Assembly: GCA_947374865.1 (NCBI GenBank)
Contig: CANCDR010000009.1
Location: 1 to 64,000 of the forward strand
Reading direction: 5' to 3'
DNA: 64,000 nucleotides
Origin: Oxalobacteraceae bacterium
GTDB taxonomy: Bacteria; Pseudomonadota; Gammaproteobacteria; Burkholderiales; Burkholderiaceae_D
How positions within the stretch are numbered: the stretch's first letter is position 1; every line of letters begins with the position of its first letter. The position numbers and the translations under genes are program-made. Of this stretch, positions 19,035-27,617 are shown one piece after another. The notes under the pieces were generated by a model. It saw nothing but the letters and a program-made list of their open reading frames with translations. It had not been told where the DNA came from and searched no databases.

Positions 19035-20081
19035 TCAAATGGTCAGACCGGATAAGGATGGCGCGCGCCAGAATTTGCGCAAGCTCTGCCGCGTGATGAT
19101 CAACTCCGTCAGCTTAGTATTGTGGCTCAAGACTAGCTGCAGCCTATCGAGTTGGCCGCCCTTCAGTGCCGCCAGTAAAGGGGCAAACCAAAGCGATTCA
19201 CATGTTTGCATACGCAAGAGCCAGTCGGCCCAGTCGCCTGCCAGTGCTGGTTGACTCAGCGTATCCACGTAGGCCAGGCCAGCGGAGGGCGCGGCATTGA
19301 GCAACGCTGCGGCAGCGCCAGGAACCGCAGGGGCCAGTCCGATCAGCCAGTCGTGCGGCTGGCTGATGTGCGAATACGGTGTGAGGGTCTGATTGCCTGC
19401 GTTAGTTTGGCTAGCCTGTGGTGTCGCACCGGATAGCCAGAGTGCATTGATGCGCGGCTGACCATTCTGTTCGCGTTGGCGATTGACGGCACCATCGTGC
19501 CAGGTCATCTGCACTTCATTTTGCAGCCGGCGCCAGTCGCGCGCGGCATCGCCCTTGGGTAGCCAGATGGTGATGTTATGCCCGCAGGCGGCATCGGCGG
19601 TCGATGTTTGCAGATCGGACCAGTTATCGGCGCGCACAAACCAGCTGTGCGCCGAGCCGTACGCGAGCTGCATGCCGAGTTCCTCAAACAGGGGGAATAC
19701 TTCGGCAAACAGTGCGCGCGATTGATCATCGGGGATCTCGAGCAAACGGGTATCGGTCAGCACAAGGTGATCGCGCGCGACGTGAAAATGCACTGGCTGC
19801 AGACGGAACCAGGTGCCCTCAGCAGCCGGCAGTCCGCACGATTGACGCGCAGCCTGGGCCAGTGCCGGAGAATGCTGCGCATCGTGCGCCAGACCATATT
19901 GACGCGCCAGCCAGGTTTCATGCGGCAGGGCTGGTGCAAAATCGTCGCTGGTGTGATGGGTGGCTGTGCTGCTGCGGGCAAGTAAAGTCGCCAGAGCCGG
20001 CATGCGCATGGCGCGTAAGAGGTCGCGCGCCAATGCGGCTGGCGGCAAACCAAAGGGGAGGACGAGCGTAATGTGTGTCAT
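19035..20081 (-). CDS. Conserved RpfE-like protein of unknown function
   Basis: A 348-residue cytoplasmic protein that I place, from context and composition, in the uncharacterised family that accompanies recJ in beta- and gammaproteobacteria (called RpfE in the Xanthomonas rpf cluster). Recognisable stretches are the start 'MTHITLVLPFGLPPAALARDL', quoted here only to residue 20 or so, a Trp-rich centre 'AHSWFVRADNWSDLQT', and 'NALWLSGAT'. I see no catalytic motif, signal peptide or membrane segment. ATG 20081 is preferred over an in-frame ATG at 20129. The order rpfE-like, recJ, prfB, lysS is conserved, which hints at a link to replication or translation quality, but that is inference. Confidence 0.75.
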   Translation of the reverse strand: MTHITLVLPFGLPPAALARDLLRAMRMPALATLLARSSTATHHTSDDFAPALPHETWLARQYGLAHDAQHSPALAQAARQSCGLPAAEGTWFRLQPVHFHVARDHLVLTDTRLLEIPDDQSRALFAEVFPLFEELGMQLAYGSAHSWFVRADNWSDLQTSTADAACGHNITIWLPKGDAARDWRRLQNEVQMTWHDGAVNRQREQNGQPRINALWLSGATPQASQTNAGNQTLTPYSHISQPHDWLIGLAPAVPGAAAALLNAAPSAGLAYVDTLSQPALAGDWADWLLRMQTCESLWFAPLLAALKGGQLDRLQLVLSHNTKLTELIITRQSLRKFWRAPSLSGLTI

Positions 20082-20144
20082 GTCGGGATTGTAGGGCATT
20101 GTTGGCACAAGCCTGTACATTGCGCGCAAAAGTCGCCTCGCATG

Positions 20145-21083
20145 TTAAGACTTTGCGGAATTTTTTTTCTTTACGATCTTGATGTCCGACTTTGCCAGCG
20201 CATCACTGGCCAGATTTTCAGCCAGATAGTCCATCAAGACGCGCACCCGATGCGGCACCTGCCGATTGCTCGGCAAGAGCGCGTAAATGCCTAATTCGGC
20301 CGTCGGAAATTCATTCAGAATTGTGACTACTTTCCCGTCGCGCAAAAAAGGCGCGGCGATAAAATCAGGCTGCAGTGTAATGCCCATGCCGCGTGCAGCG
20401 GCTTCGGTGAGGAGCTCGCCATTATTGGCATTGATGCGGCTACGGATAGCAAATTGTTCAAGTTGACCGTCGATTTGGAAGCCCCAGTTCTGCTGGCCCA
20501 AGCCAGTGTATCCCAGACATTCATGATGGATCAGTTCGGCAGGATGCTGCGGCCGGCCATGGCGGGCCAGGTATTCCGGCGATGCCAGTGCGAGCAGCCG
20601 ACTGGTGCCGATTTTGCGCGCCACGTCGCTGCCTTCCAGGCGTGAAGTGATCCGGATCGACAGATCGATGCCTTCCTCGATCAGATTGACGCGACGGTCG
20701 GTGAAATCCATATTTAGAATCACCTCTGGGAAACGCTGCGAAAAATTCAGCAAATGCGGCGCCAGACGTTGCAGGCCAAAGCTGAGCGGCACACTGATAC
20801 GGATGCTGCCACGCGGGGTGAGGCGGTCTTCTGCCACGCCGGCTTCAGCGACCTCCACCAGATTAAGAATCACCCGACACTTTTCCAGATAAGCATTGCC
20901 CGCCGAGGTCAGCGACAGCCGCCGCGTACTACGCACCATCAGCTTGACGCCCAGATGCGTTTCCAGGGCTGCGATCTGCCGCGTAATGACCGAGCGAGCC
21001 AGATTTCGCTGCTGGGCAACGGCAGAAAAACTGCCCAGTTCAGCCACCCGAACAAACAGGTGCATTGCTTCTAGTCGATCCAT
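20145..21083 (-). CDS. LysR-family transcriptional regulator
   Basis: A 312-residue LysR regulator. The N-terminal winged helix-turn-helix covers about residues 1-60 ('HLFVRVAELGSFSAVAQQRN' in part, then 'VITRQIAALETHLGVKL'). An effector-binding domain with two Rossmann-like lobes follows, including 'PRGSIRISVPLSFG'. The C-terminus is Lys-rich and unusually charged. It is divergent from the DODA-type dioxygenase gene across a 93-base gap, so it is the likely regulator of that gene. AT-rich stretches at about 21095-21115 could hold its operator. Confidence 0.9.
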   Translation of the reverse strand: MDRLEAMHLFVRVAELGSFSAVAQQRNLARSVITRQIAALETHLGVKLMVRSTRRLSLTSAGNAYLEKCRVILNLVEVAEAGVAEDRLTPRGSIRISVPLSFGLQRLAPHLLNFSQRFPEVILNMDFTDRRVNLIEEGIDLSIRITSRLEGSDVARKIGTSRLLALASPEYLARHGRPQHPAELIHHECLGYTGLGQQNWGFQIDGQLEQFAIRSRINANNGELLTEAAARGMGITLQPDFIAAPFLRDGKVVTILNEFPTAELGIYALLPSNRQVPHRVRVLMDYLAENLASDALAKSDIKIVKKKNSAKS

Positions 21084-21176
21084 TGTTGCCGATTCAAGAA
21101 TAAATATTTGCAGATTGTCGGCTATTTCGCTTCAAATTAAAAGACTACAGTGTGTCTATCGTTTTGAAAGCACACC

Positions 21177-21971
21177 ATGACTTTGCCTGTTTCTCTCTTT
21201 GTACCTCACGGTTCGCCCACCTTTGCCTTGCAGCCGGGCGCGGCCGGTGCGGCGATTGTTGCTGCGGCACGCGCGCTACCGGTGCCGCGGGCGATCGTGA
21301 TTGTCAGCGCGCACTGGGATACGGCGATACCCACGGTCGGTCTGGCTGCGCGGCCTGAGACGATTCATGATTTCAGCGGCTTTCCGGAAGAATTGTACGC
21401 ACTGCGCTATCCCGCGAGCGGCTGTCCTGAGGCGGCGCAGGAAGTCGTCGCGGCGATTACTGCCGCCGGTTTGCCGGTACAAACGGACGCGCAGCGGGGA
21501 CTCGATCATGGCGCCTGGGTGCCTTTAAGGATGATGTTCCCGGATGCCGATGTGCCGGTAATACCGCTCTCGATTCAAAGTCGCGCAGGGACGCAGCAGG
21601 CGTATCGACTGGGACAGGCTCTCGCTCCCCTGGCGACGAACGGATTATTCGTCATCAGCTCGGGCAATCTGACGCATAATCTCACCGACTACATGACGGC
21701 GAGCCGTAACGGTGGTCAGACGCCGGAGTATGTTCGCCGGTTTTCTGCCTGGATGGCCGAGCGTTTAGCCCAGAACGATTTGCCTGCATTGCTGGATTAC
21801 CGCCGGCAGGCGCCCGATGCCGTACAAGCACATCCGACCGATGAGCATCTGCTGCCTTTGTATGTGACCATGGGCGCCGCGGGTCCGAATGCGCAGGCCA
21901 AACGTTTTCATGCCGGGATTGATCATTATGTGATTTCGATGGATGCCTATGCTTTTTCTGCCGCAAATTAA
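21177..21971 (+). CDS. Class III extradiol ring-cleavage dioxygenase, DODA type
   Basis: A 264-residue member of the LigB/DODA (YgiD) family of non-haem iron dioxygenases that cleave catecholic substrates such as 4,5-DOPA. Expected ligand histidines are in 'LFVPHGSPTFALQ', 'VIVSAHWDTAIP' and 'GNLTHNLTDYM', and the active-site stretch 'GLDHGAWVPLRMMFP' is strongly typical. ATG 21177 opens the family's normal N-terminus. It is divergent from a LysR gene that probably controls it. The natural substrate is uncertain; YgiD-type enzymes often have broad catechol specificity. Confidence 0.9.
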   Translation: MTLPVSLFVPHGSPTFALQPGAAGAAIVAAARALPVPRAIVIVSAHWDTAIPTVGLAARPETIHDFSGFPEELYALRYPASGCPEAAQEVVAAITAAGLPVQTDAQRGLDHGAWVPLRMMFPDADVPVIPLSIQSRAGTQQAYRLGQALAPLATNGLFVISSGNLTHNLTDYMTASRNGGQTPEYVRRFSAWMAERLAQNDLPALLDYRRQAPDAVQAHPTDEHLLPLYVTMGAAGPNAQAKRFHAGIDHYVISMDAYAFSAAN

Positions 21972-22011
21972 CTGACGTTTTATTTCACCCTTTTTTCTTT
22001 GGAGATTCACC

Positions 22012-22590
22012 ATGCATAAACTTCTTAAACTTTCCTCCGCACTGATTCTGGCAATCGCTACTGCAACGCCTGTCATGGCGGCCTCAGAGACCTATATCGT
22101 CGACGGCACCCATAGCTTTCCGAATTTTTCATATAGCCACTTCGGTTATTCGATCCAGATGAGCCGCTTTAACAAAACTTCCGGCAAGATCGTTTTTGAC
22201 AAAGAAGCCAAAACCGGCTCGGTCGATATCGTGATCGACACCACTTCGGTTGATACCGGTTCTACGGTATTCAACCAGCACATCCAGGGCGAAGATTTTT
22301 TTGATACAGCGAAGTTTCCAACGGCGACCTTCAAATCCACCAAGGTCGTTTTTGCAGGCGATAAGCCGGCCACGATCGAGGGTAATCTGACCATCAAGGG
22401 CGTCACCAAAACAGTCACGCTGGTCGTGTCGTCGTTTCAGGCTGCGATGCATCCCATGTTGAGAAAAGACGTACTGGGTGCGACAGCCACCGCCAACATC
22501 AAGCGTTCTAATTTCGATGCCGGCAAATACGCACCGTATGTGAGTGATGACGTCAAAATTGATATCGCCGTGGAAGCGATCAAGGAATAA
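22012..22590 (+). CDS. YceI-family periplasmic protein
   Basis: A 192-residue secreted protein with a clear signal peptide (residues 1-23, cleavage after 'TPVMA'). A YceI lipocalin-like barrel follows, carrying the family signatures 'YIVDGTHSFPNFSYSHFGYS', 'GSVDIVIDTTSVDTG', 'FFDTAKFPTATFKSTKV' and 'GNLTIKGVTKTVTL'. Members bind isoprenoid or other amphiphilic ligands in the periplasm. A GGAG ribosome-binding site precedes the ATG. It follows the dioxygenase by 40 bases and may share its transcript. A 7-bp hairpin (22602-22629) lies just after the stop but has no T-run. Confidence 0.92.
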   Translation: MHKLLKLSSALILAIATATPVMAASETYIVDGTHSFPNFSYSHFGYSIQMSRFNKTSGKIVFDKEAKTGSVDIVIDTTSVDTGSTVFNQHIQGEDFFDTAKFPTATFKSTKVVFAGDKPATIEGNLTIKGVTKTVTLVVSSFQAAMHPMLRKDVLGATATANIKRSNFDAGKYAPYVSDDVKIDIAVEAIKE

Positions 22591-22667
22591 GTCAGACGAC
22601 AGGTTCGAGGGCGCCAGTGTCTTCGAACCATTCCAGACTTTGGCAGTGAAAACTTTAGTACTTTTGT

Positions 22668-22697
22668 TGACAGCGAGTTCTGATGTACTCGCTGTCA
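22668..22697. repeat. 11-bp inverted repeat after yceI
   Basis: An 11-bp perfect stem (TGACAGCGAGT / ACTCGCTGTCA) surrounds an 8-base loop between two convergent genes. It lacks a T-run, so it is not a standard intrinsic terminator. Its right arm merges with the first unit of the 14-bp tandem array. Confidence 0.65.
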
Positions 22698-22830
22698 CGA
22701 ATTTGATGGCAAGCACGTGCTATCAAATAAGCGCTATCAAATAAGCGTTGTCACGAGCTCGCTGTCAAACACACCCTATCAAACACACCCTATCAAGCAC
22801 ACGCTATCAAATACGCGCTGTCAAATACTC
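22691..22830. repeat. 14-bp tandem repeat array overlapping a stop codon
   Basis: Ten consecutive 14-base units in phase from 22691; the last eight (22719-22830) are clear. Consensus is GCTATCAAATAAGC with changes mainly at the last five positions. On the minus strand every good unit contains TTTGATAG or TTTGACAG. The two units at 22803-22830 encode the last residues and the TGA stop of the flavin monooxygenase, so the array looks like serial duplication of that gene's 3' end. Because 14 is not a multiple of three, the extra stops fall in all three frames. Confidence 0.85.
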
Positions 22831-24309
22831 GGCTTCATTAAAGCGTCTAAGACGTCGTCGCATGTTAAATGTGGTCCATGGCCAGTTCGTGCCATTGCGA
22901 CCGTTTTGATCGAGAAAATAACTCGAGCAGCCGCTATTCCAGACGGTTTTCTGTAACGAGGCTTGTACCTTCGCGTTGTAATCAGCAAATCGTTTCGGAT
23001 CGACGGCAATGGTCACGAGCTTTTTCCTGCGCGCGGTTTGGATGGCCGAGAGAATAAACTTCAGCTGCGCTTCGATAATGATAAAGGCCGAGGTAAAGCT
23101 ATATAAATTCGGCCCGAAGGTCAAAAATAAATTCGGGCAGTCGGGTGTCATAGTGCCCAGATAAGCGCCGGGCGAAGTCTTCCATTGCTCGGACAAGAGC
23201 ACGCCCTTGCTGCCCACAATGCGCTGGGCAATCGGCGGATCGGACACTTCAAAGCCGGTCGCAAAAATGATGACATCGGCTTCGCAGCTTGCGCCGTCGC
23301 TGGCGATGATTCGATTTCCCTGAATTTCGGCGACGCCGGACAGCACCGCTACATTCGGTTTGGCCAGCGCGCGATACCAGGTATTGGAAAGCAAAATACG
23401 TTTGCAGCCGACCGAAAAATCCGGCGTCAGGCGGGCGCGTAATGCACCATCCTTGACCCCGCGGGCGATATTTTTAAGGCCTATTTTCTGAATCCGTTCA
23501 CGTAAGCGCGGGAACTTCAGGCTGGTGTTGAGTAATTCAAATTGCCAGTACAGCAGGGTGCGCAGAATCGATTGGGTGATGGGAAAGCGCGCAAACAGGT
23601 TTTGCCAGCGCAGGGGAATCATCGTATCAATCTTGGGCAAGACCCAGGGCGCTGTACGTTGGAATAAGTTGAGCTTTTTTACTTGCGCTTGAATGGCCGG
23701 AACAAACTGAATGGCGGAGGCGCCAGAGCCAATGACGGCAACGCGTTTGCCGGATAAATCGACGGCATGGTTCCAGCGTGCCGAGTGAAACTGCGTGCCG
23801 GTGAATGTCTCGATGCCTTGAATGTGCGGCGTGATCGGCACATGCATGGGACCGCAGGCCATGATGACAAATTTGGCGGAAAATTCGCCGACATTGGTCT
23901 GCAGCTGCCAGAATTTTTGGTGCTCGTCCCAGCTGGCCTTAATCAGTTCATGATGGCAGCGCACCTGCGCCATGACGCCAAATTTTTCGGCCGTGTCTTG
24001 GGTGTAGGCTTTGATTTCATCCTGCTTGGCAAAGAAGCGGCTCCAGCGCGGGTTGGGTGCAAACGAGTAGGAATACAAAGCGGACGGTACGTCACAGCCG
24101 CAGTCTGGGTAGGTATTTTCGCGCCAGACACCGCCGATCTCGGCAGCTTTCTCCAGCAAGATGAAATCAATGCCAGCCTGGCGAAGTTGAATCGCTGCAC
24201 CGATGCCGGCAAATCCACCGCCAACGATGATCACCTCAACAGTGCGGGGGGATTTCACTTTGTTTGCATGACCTTCAGCAGAGGTATCTTGCGACGAAAA
24301 AAGTGGCAT
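22807..24309 (-). CDS. Flavin-containing monooxygenase, Baeyer-Villiger type
   Basis: A 500-residue FAD- and NADPH-dependent monooxygenase. The FAD motif 'IIVGGGFAGIGAAIQLRQAG' lies near residue 28 and the NADPH motif 'VAVIGSGASAIQF' near 195. Between them is the Baeyer-Villiger fingerprint 'FTGTQFHSARW' (F-x-G-x3-H-x3-W). It should insert oxygen into ketones to give esters or lactones; the substrate is unknown. Its last nine codons and stop lie in the 14-bp tandem array, so the very C-terminus (EAEYLTARI) is derived from the repeat. Confidence 0.92.
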   Translation of the reverse strand: MPLFSSQDTSAEGHANKVKSPRTVEVIIVGGGFAGIGAAIQLRQAGIDFILLEKAAEIGGVWRENTYPDCGCDVPSALYSYSFAPNPRWSRFFAKQDEIKAYTQDTAEKFGVMAQVRCHHELIKASWDEHQKFWQLQTNVGEFSAKFVIMACGPMHVPITPHIQGIETFTGTQFHSARWNHAVDLSGKRVAVIGSGASAIQFVPAIQAQVKKLNLFQRTAPWVLPKIDTMIPLRWQNLFARFPITQSILRTLLYWQFELLNTSLKFPRLRERIQKIGLKNIARGVKDGALRARLTPDFSVGCKRILLSNTWYRALAKPNVAVLSGVAEIQGNRIIASDGASCEADVIIFATGFEVSDPPIAQRIVGSKGVLLSEQWKTSPGAYLGTMTPDCPNLFLTFGPNLYSFTSAFIIIEAQLKFILSAIQTARRKKLVTIAVDPKRFADYNAKVQASLQKTVWNSGCSSYFLDQNGRNGTNWPWTTFNMRRRLRRFNEAEYLTARI

Positions 24310-24343
24310 ACCTGATCCTTTTCTTTGACGAAGTAGCGATCTT

Positions 24344-24610
24344 TCAGGCTGCCAAGCCTTTGGTCAATACCTCAGCGACCTGCGCATTGAGGTCAATCCC
24401 GCGCGCTTTGGCCAATGTCTGCAATTGCAACACCAAGGCGCTATTGAGTTTGACGGCAAACGGCACCAAGCCCAGTGCCTGATCCAGTTTGCGTTGTTCG
24501 CGGCGATCCGGAGCGGCTGTATCATGCTTGTCCGGAGCGCCAATAATAGGTGCGCTCATCTTGCCCATCAATTTTTTGGCGTCACTCTTTGCCATGCCGG
24601 TCTTTTTCAC
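24344..24610 (-). CDS. Small conserved-looking hypothetical protein
   Basis: An 88-residue protein with a basic, Lys/Met-rich start and a C-terminal half ('VPFAVKLNSALVLQLQTLAK' and following) that reads like a strand plus two helices, somewhat similar to ribbon-helix-helix DNA-binding proteins. I do not recognise the family. The start is GTG at 24610; an ATG at 24595 is an alternative. It lies 34 bases upstream of the monooxygenase on the same strand and might be a small regulator of it, which is inference. Confidence 0.55.
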   Translation of the reverse strand: MKKTGMAKSDAKKLMGKMSAPIIGAPDKHDTAAPDRREQRKLDQALGLVPFAVKLNSALVLQLQTLAKARGIDLNAQVAEVLTKGLAA

Positions 24611-24795
24611 GATACGTATCCGTTTTAGGGTTAAAGGACCATTTTACGCAGCATTGGCCTGGTTCGGCAAAATGCCTGCTTGGCTGGACGATTTTCAGCG
24701 CTATCAAATGGTAGTATGGCAAACTTCAGCGAGTTGTAGACGCTGACCGACTGCGCGGCTTGTGTTGTTCTCGATTTTGGAGTTTTGTACCGCCT

Positions 24796-26055
24796 ATGTT
24801 TAAAAATCTTCCCTTTGAATGGCAAGTCGGCCTGCGTTATACCCGCGCCGGTCGGCGCAGCGGGCGTAACAGTTTCATCTCGTTTATTTCGCTCATTTCG
24901 ATGGCCGGTATTGCGCTGGGCGTGGCGGCTCTGATCGTGGTGCTGTCAGTGATGAACGGGTTTCAGAAGGATGTGCGGGATCGTATGTTATCGGTGTTAG
25001 CGCACATTGAGGTGCTGGGCGCGAGCGGCAGTTTGCCCAACTGGCAGGAAGTAGCCCGTCAGTCCTTCATGAACCCGGCCGTGCGCGCCGCGGCACCGTA
25101 TGTCGAATCGCAGGCCATCATGACGCATGACGAGGGATTTCGTGGCGTGATTATTCGCGGCGTACTGCCGTCCGAAGAACCCAAAGTATCGACCGTCGCC
25201 GAGCAGGTCAAGCAGGGTAGCTTGAATGATCTGCGTGCCGGTGAATTTAATATTGTGCTGGGCCGTGAACTGGCGCGCGCCATGGAAGTGCGACTGGGCG
25301 ACAAGGTCACCGTCGTCGCGCCGCAGGGACAGATCACGCCGGCGGGGGTGCTGCCACGCGCCAAACCTTTTACTGTGGTGGGTATTTTTGAAGCCGGCCA
25401 TTATGAGTTTGATGCCACGCTAGCTTTTATTCATATCGACGACGCACAGCGCATGTTCCGGCTGGATGCCCCATCGGGCGTGCGCCTAAAAATCGATGAC
25501 ATGCAGCGCGCACCGCAGGTGGCCTATGATCTGGCGCGCAGCATTACCAGCGACGTTTATGTGCGTGACTGGTCCAAGCAAAACAAGAACTGGTTCGCCG
25601 CCGTGCAGACTGAAAAACGCATGATGTTCCTGATCCTCGCGCTCATTATTGCTGTGGCGGCGTTTAATCTGGTCTCGACTTTGGTCATGACGGTGACCGA
25701 TAAACAAGCCGACATCGCCATCCTGCGCACCCTGGGTGCATCACCCGGCTCGATCATGCAAATATTTATTGTTCAGGGTGCTTTGGTGGGGCTGCTGGGT
25801 ACTTTTATTGGCGTGACGCTTGGCGTTACGGTGGCGCTTAATATTGACGTCATCGTGCCCTTCATTGAAGCTATTCTGGGCGTACAATTTTTGCCGCGTG
25901 AAGTGTATCTAATCAGTGCCTTGCCATCCGATTTGCGTTGGGCCGATGTTGGCACGATCGCTGCGCTGGCGATTGTGCTGGCGTTTTTGGCGACGCTCTA
26001 TCCGAGTTGGTGGGCTGCGCGGGTCAAACCGGCCGATGCCCTACGCTATGAATAA
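24796..26055 (+). CDS. lolC: Lipoprotein-releasing ABC transporter permease LolC/LolE
   Basis: A 419-residue inner-membrane permease that extracts outer-membrane-destined lipoproteins and hands them to LolA. One N-terminal transmembrane helix follows '[30 protein letters not shown]' (in part: [20 protein letters not shown]). A large periplasmic domain spans about residues 50-265. Three helices at the C-terminus carry '[20 protein letters not shown]'. ATG 24796 gives the normal family N-terminus '[13 protein letters not shown]'; a longer TTG-started frame is unlikely. A single LolC/E-type gene is present here, so it may act as a homodimer with LolD. Confidence 0.95.
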   Translation: MFKNLPFEWQVGLRYTRAGRRSGRNSFISFISLISMAGIALGVAALIVVLSVMNGFQKDVRDRMLSVLAHIEVLGASGSLPNWQEVARQSFMNPAVRAAAPYVESQAIMTHDEGFRGVIIRGVLPSEEPKVSTVAEQVKQGSLNDLRAGEFNIVLGRELARAMEVRLGDKVTVVAPQGQITPAGVLPRAKPFTVVGIFEAGHYEFDATLAFIHIDDAQRMFRLDAPSGVRLKIDDMQRAPQVAYDLARSITSDVYVRDWSKQNKNWFAAVQTEKRMMFLILALIIAVAAFNLVSTLVMTVTDKQADIAILRTLGASPGSIMQIFIVQGALVGLLGTFIGVTLGVTVALNIDVIVPFIEAILGVQFLPREVYLISALPSDLRWADVGTIAALAIVLAFLATLYPSWWAARVKPADALRYE

Positions 26056-26077
26056 CCCGACCCATGAAGAGCCTCAC

Positions 26078-26773
26078 ATGAATCCAGTAGTTCCAGTGGT
26101 ATTGGCTTGCAGCGGGCTGGGCAAAACCTTCACGCAGGGTCAATACAGCGTCAAGGTGTTGAGCGGGATTGACTTTGCCGTGCATCGTGGTGAACGGGTG
26201 GCTATTGTCGGCGCATCCGGTTCAGGCAAATCGACCCTGCTACATTTGTTGGGTGGCCTGGATACGCCGACTACCGGCAGCGTCAGTTTGCAGGGACGCG
26301 ATTTTGCCAGCCTGGATGAAAATACCCGTGGTACGCTGCGCAATCAATTGCTCGGCTTTGTCTATCAGTTTCATCATCTGCTGCCGGAATTTTCGGCGCT
26401 CGATAACGTCGCTATGCCGCTGCGTATCCGTCGCCTGTCGACCGCGACTGCACAAGCTGCCGCGCTGGCGATTCTGACGCGAGTCGGCTTGGCCGCGCGC
26501 GTTACGCATGTACCGGGAGAATTGTCTGGCGGAGAACGGCAGCGGGTTGCATTAGCGCGTGCGCTGGTGACCCAGCCAGCCTGTGTGCTGGCCGATGAGC
26601 CGACGGGTAATCTCGATCGCGCCACTGCGCATGTGGTGTTTGATCTGATGCTCGAATTATCGCAGTCGCTCGGTACCGCCTTCGTTATCGTCACCCATGA
26701 CATCGAACTCGCACGTCGCTGCGATCGTGTCTTGCGTCTGTCGGAGCAAGGGCTGCAGCCCTATGTGGACTGA
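26078..26773 (+). CDS. lolD: Lipoprotein-releasing ABC transporter ATPase LolD
   Basis: A 231-residue ATPase energising the LolC/E permease. It shows Walker A '[16 protein letters not shown]', the Q-loop region '[14 protein letters not shown]' (typical of LolD), the signature '[15 protein letters not shown]' and Walker B '[15 protein letters not shown]'. ATG 26078 is taken as start; an in-frame ATG at 26048 would overlap the lolC stop by eight bases. tatD overlaps the end of this gene by 11 bases, so the three genes form one transcript. Confidence 0.96.
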   Translation: MNPVVPVVLACSGLGKTFTQGQYSVKVLSGIDFAVHRGERVAIVGASGSGKSTLLHLLGGLDTPTTGSVSLQGRDFASLDENTRGTLRNQLLGFVYQFHHLLPEFSALDNVAMPLRIRRLSTATAQAAALAILTRVGLAARVTHVPGELSGGERQRVALARALVTQPACVLADEPTGNLDRATAHVVFDLMLELSQSLGTAFVIVTHDIELARRCDRVLRLSEQGLQPYVD

Positions 26774-27569
26774 TACCCACTGCCATCTGGATGCGGCAGA
26801 ATTTGCCGGTGAAGAGGTCGCCCTGGCCGCGCATGCTGCAGCCTTGGGTGTATCGACCATCATTATTCCCGCTGTTGAACGGGCTGGCTTTGCCCGCGTC
26901 GCTGCCCTTGCCGCCGAGCAGTCGAATGTTTTTTATGCGCTCGGTATTCATCCTGTATTTGTGCCGCAAGCGACCGAAGAGGATTTGCACTTCCTGCGCG
27001 CGGCCTTACCTGCGGCACTAAACGATCCGCGTTTTGTCGCTATCGGCGAAATCGGCCTCGACTTCTTCCTGCCATTTCTGACAGCTAGTCCGATGCGCGA
27101 AAAACAGCAATACTTCTATACCGAACAATTAAAAATGGCGCGTGATTTTGATCTGCCGGTGATCCTGCATGTGCGCCGTTCGCAAGACATCCTGTTGAAG
27201 TATCTGCGGCAAATTAAGGTGCGGGGTGGTATCGGTCATGCTTTCAACGGCAGCCTGCAACAGGCGCAGGCATTTATCGGACTGGGATTCAAGCTCGGTT
27301 TTGGCGGTGCGATGACGTTTTCGCGCGCTCTGCAAATCCGTCGGCTGGCGGCGCAATTACCGCTCGATGCCCTGGTGCTGGAAACCGATGCACCTGATAT
27401 TGCGCCGGCCTGGCTGCATCCAGGACGCAATAGTCCGGCGCAATTACCCGCCATTGGCGCGGTGCTGGCCGAATTGCGCGGCATGTCTGTGCAAGATCTG
27501 GCGCGCGCGACTTGCGCCAATGCCGTCTCGGCTTTGCCGCGTCTGGCAGGTATTAAAGCAACCCAATAA
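26763..27569 (+). CDS. tatD: TatD-family metal-dependent DNase
   Basis: A 268-residue TIM-barrel hydrolase of the TatD/YcfH family, acting as a 3'-to-5' exonuclease or deoxyribonuclease in the cytoplasm. The metal motif '[11 protein letters not shown]' opens the protein. Further ligands are in '[10 protein letters not shown]', '[10 protein letters not shown]', '[14 protein letters not shown]' and '[13 protein letters not shown]'. The start ATG 26763 lies inside the last codons of lolD. It precedes comEC, an order often seen in this group. Confidence 0.93.
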   Translation: MWTDTHCHLDAAEFAGEEVALAAHAAALGVSTIIIPAVERAGFARVAALAAEQSNVFYALGIHPVFVPQATEEDLHFLRAALPAALNDPRFVAIGEIGLDFFLPFLTASPMREKQQYFYTEQLKMARDFDLPVILHVRRSQDILLKYLRQIKVRGGIGHAFNGSLQQAQAFIGLGFKLGFGGAMTFSRALQIRRLAAQLPLDALVLETDAPDIAPAWLHPGRNSPAQLPAIGAVLAELRGMSVQDLARATCANAVSALPRLAGIKATQ

Positions 27570-27617
27570 GCCCCCCGACGCCGCTCGCCGACCGTCGACA
27601 TGACGGAGCGTTTTTTT

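Noticed and set aside
22668-22697. Intrinsic terminator after yceI
   Set aside because: Stem is good but no T-run follows on either strand.
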